Source of the DNA: an uncultured Planctomycetaceae bacterium
GTDB lineage: Bacteria > Planctomycetota > Planctomycetia > Planctomycetales > Planctomycetaceae
Assembly (NCBI GenBank): GCA_943787265.1
Contig: CALSLT010000047.1
Coordinates: 1 to 64,000, forward strand
Direction of reading: 5' to 3'
DNA: 64,000 bases
Every line of letters starts with the position of its first letter. Position 1 is the stretch's first letter. Positions 62,000 through 64,000 of this stretch are shown one piece after another. The position numbers and the translations under genes were made by a program. The notes below the pieces were generated by a model. That model was not told the DNA's origin and made no database searches. It was given only the letters and a program-made list of their open reading frames with translations.

Positions 62000-63199
62000 C
62001 TACGTAGGGACAATCTGGCCAGCGAGCATTGTCAGTCGGGGCGCCCACAGCGTTCCCGCTCTCGATTGTCCGGTGACATCGTAAAGAGTTTGATTCGGCA
62101 ATTGATCCAACACGAGCAGGTCGGCTCGTCGACCAGGTGAAAGAAGTCCTGATTCACTTTCGACATTCAATAGTCTGGCGGGAGTCGACGTCACTGCCGC
62201 AAAAATATCCGTAGATGGCATGCCGGCAGCGTGCAGCTTGGCCATTACAAGTGGAAGGTCGTGCTGCGGTGTTGCTCCCCGATGATTCTTTTGCAGATCG
62301 GTTGAGATCGTGTCCGGAGCAAAGCCAGCGCTGATGGCTGACTCGGCGACGTCGAAATTGAAGGAACCCATGCCGTGACCGATGTCGAACAGAATGCCCC
62401 GGTTCCGAGCGACTCGCACACAGTCAAGCACTTGACGGTCGTTAATGATGCAGTGGGGCTCACGACGAAAACAGTACGTAACGATGTCGCCAGGTCGAAG
62501 CAGAGCCAACTGTTCCTCAAGAGGCCAGTCTTCCGGCCGCCGCATGCCGTAAAGAATCGGCAGGCCAGTTTCTTCAGCGGCGGTAATCCCTCGTTGTAGA
62601 ATCTTGTGAGGGCTGGTCGAGCCGCAGGCGTGATGGCTCGTGTTGACGGCGATTGCTCGGACGTGATTCCTGTGCCGAGCCACGGCGGCCACACACTCGT
62701 CAACATTGGCGTCTTGCAGCTCTTCGAAACATCCTCGCGACGTTGATTCACCGACGCGCGAAAGATTGATCGCTAGCAGAATTCGAGCGTTCGATTTGTT
62801 GATCGTCCGACCGACGTACTCGTCAATGTTCGCAGCTCCTGCGTCCCCCTGAGACATCACCGTCGTCACGCCGCGAGTCAACATGAATTTGTCGGGTGAT
62901 ACGCCGAAGACAGAATCAGAATTGGCCGGATGTGCGTGCAGATCGATCAGACCCGGCAGTAAAATTCCGTCTGGGAATTTAAGAGCTCGATCGTAGCTGG
63001 TGACCAGCGGTCGAGTTGAACTTTGAAGTGCAGCCCCTACATGGACAGATTCGATCAGCTTGCCATTGATAACAATCGAGCCGGCACCATCCACGCCGCT
63101 GGCAGGACAGAAGATACGGCTTGCGTGAATGATTGTCCGGCCATCACGATGCTCGTTGTTCAATTTCGGTCGCCTCGACTTCAACAAGGTTTGTCGCAT
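62000..63199 (-). CDS. Amidohydrolase/deacetylase-family metallohydrolase
   Basis: This protein has about 399 aa and an amidohydrolase barrel. LLPGLIDLHAHPANSD gives the HxH metal pair, GVTTVMSQGDAGAANI follows, then LLAINLSRVG, the His of AIAVNTSHHACGSTS, FDIGHGMGSFNFDVAES and DTISTDLQKNH with the late metal Asp. The FDIGHG...DTISTDL pattern is that of the EF_0837/AHA_3915-type family (amidohydrolase/deacetylase), related to D-aminoacylases and dihydroorotases. Its natural substrate is an unidentified cyclic or acylated amide. ATG 63199 is chosen; the frame is open to 63319 but the extra residues show no family similarity. Confidence 0.82.
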   Translation of the reverse strand: MRQTLLKSRRPKLNNEHRDGRTIIHASRIFCPASGVDGAGSIVINGKLIESVHVGAALQSSTRPLVTSYDRALKFPDGILLPGLIDLHAHPANSDSVFGVSPDKFMLTRGVTTVMSQGDAGAANIDEYVGRTINKSNARILLAINLSRVGESTSRGCFEELQDANVDECVAAVARHRNHVRAIAVNTSHHACGSTSPHKILQRGITAAEETGLPILYGMRRPEDWPLEEQLALLRPGDIVTYCFRREPHCIINDRQVLDCVRVARNRGILFDIGHGMGSFNFDVAESAISAGFAPDTISTDLQKNHRGATPQHDLPLVMAKLHAAGMPSTDIFAAVTSTPARLLNVESESGLLSPGRRADLLVLDQLPNQTLYDVTGQSRAGTLWAPRLTMLAGQIVPT

Positions 63200-63415
63200 C
63201 GATTTGAAATGAGCTGCTATCGCTTCTTGCCAACGCTTTATAGTTCTTCGATAAGTCCACCTGTGGAGTTTACACAAACATCCGGTATCGGACCGTTCAA
63301 TTGGTCGTTTGCGAATCACGTGTAGCTAAACTCGCCAGATCGTGGAGCTTCTCGCGGGCGACGCAATGACAGCGTTGGCGGCGGGCAAGCCAGTCACGGA
63401 CAAAGTACGCCTTCA

Positions 63416-64000
63416 CTAGGTCGTACGGACATTCAGACCATGTCTGTGATTAGTGCTGCGAGCCAGATGAAGCCGGCGAAGTTCGCCGGCTTTTTCTCGT
63501 AGCGTGTGGCGATGCGGCGGCAGCGTTTGATTCTTCCAAAGAATCGTTCGATGAGATTGCGGTGTTTGTAGACCGTCCTGTTGTATCTCTTTTTCTTTTT
63601 GCGTCCGGCATTTGGCTTGATGCACACCTTTGCCCTGAGCTGTCGGGCACGCTTGCGGATCGCGTCTGAATCGTACGCGGCGTCAGCGATGATGGTGCCC
63701 ACATCACCGCGTTTGAAGTCTTTGAGCAACTGTTCTCCCTAAGGAGCATCGCCAGGTTGACCGACCGTCAGCTGGAAGGTGACAAGCCGGCCGCTTCTGC
63801 CAGTTACTGCGTGAACTTTGGTCGTCAGTCCGCCACGAGAACGGCCAAGGCAGCGTTGTTCGTCAGCGTCTTCTTTTTTTCATCTGCCAGGCGGCGTCCG
63901 GTGGAAGCGACCGGGTGAGCTTTGATGCTGGTAGAATCTATCTGTACTTCCTGCAATTCGTCTGTCGGTCCTGACTCACCGATGGCCAGGAAAATCCGCT
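63416..64000 (-). mobile_element. IS5-family insertion sequence, right copy (5' end outside window)
   Basis: It is an inverted copy of the element at 1-749, starting at CTAG 63416-63419. Within the shared 585 bases I count four differences, one creating a stop. The IS ends that face inward are the transposase 3' sides in both copies. The outer end is beyond the window. Confidence 0.92.
63433..64000 (-). pseudogene. IS5-family transposase, right copy, with premature TAG
   Basis: Same two-frame transposase as the left copy, with the slippery heptamer conserved (complement of 63849-63855 region). In the second frame, TTG of the left copy (424-426) is TAG at 63741-63739, just after the QPGDAP stretch, so the slipped product ends about 100 codons early and loses the second Asp and the Glu of the DDE site. 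This copy is therefore inactive on its own but could be moved by the left copy's protein. Confidence 0.85.

Noticed and set aside
1-64000. CRISPR arrays, restriction-modification, toxin-antitoxin or other defence genes
   Set aside because: Looked for regular repeats and familiar defence families throughout; none found.

Overview
The window looks like a planctomycete chromosome. It is dense in families that are expanded almost only in Planctomycetota: three DUF1501 proteins, one DUF1552 and one DUF1592/DUF1588-type protein, two DUF1549/DUF1553 cytochrome-domain proteins, PQQ-type beta-propellers, right-handed beta-helix proteins, a sulfatase, a DUF4838 protein and an ECF-type sigma factor. Many products carry signal peptides or Tat-like leaders. 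Species cannot be named from the sequence alone.

Layout. Positions 1-749 and 63416-64000 hold two copies of one IS5-family element, 99.3% identical over the 585 bases both show, in opposite orientation; both run off the window. From 850 to 6976 lie a beta-helix/SGNH hydrolase fusion and a DUF1552 + DUF1592-type pair. From 7479 to 12192 lies a wrecked integration module: an AlpA-like DNA-binding protein and a tyrosine integrase broken by an IS1182-family element (8721-10214, TTAAA duplication) and hit again near its 3' end by an IS256-family element (10718-12168, 9-base duplication). Removing both elements restores one open frame of about 462 codons. A tRNA-Ser(CGA) with its own terminator follows at 12273-12357. 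From 12.5 to 22.3 kb is ordinary backbone: an RluA-type pseudouridine synthase, then a minus-strand run (aminotransferase, sigma factor, amidotransferase-like protein, glycosyltransferase, trpC, reductase), a DSD1-like PLP enzyme and a DUF3754 protein.

From 22.4 to 49.2 kb most genes look secreted and hydrolytic: PQQ propeller, beta-helix protein, DUF4838 protein, PD40/TPR lipoprotein, metallophosphoesterase, DUF1501, ceramidase-like protein, two alpha/beta hydrolases, sulfatase, acetamidase/formamidase and a GHL10-type glycosidase. A polysaccharide deacetylase/CelD-type acetyltransferase pair and the housekeeping genes yacG and ychF lie among them. Two neighbouring genes here carry three single-base homopolymer frameshifts, and a third gene has an in-frame TAA; these are gene decay or sequencing error. 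From 49.2 to 63.2 kb a minus-strand block holds two planctomycete-type secreted cytochrome/DUF1501 sets, a PPC-domain protein, a cysteine hydrolase and an amidohydrolase.

The clearest unexplained structures are the reconstructable, doubly interrupted integrase beside a tRNA gene, the inverted IS5 pair bracketing 62.7 kb, the beta-helix/SGNH fusion, the extra C-terminal domain on the DUF1552 protein, and the uncharacterised cytochrome/DUF1501 sets. I saw no CRISPR array, no recognisable defence operon and no rRNA.
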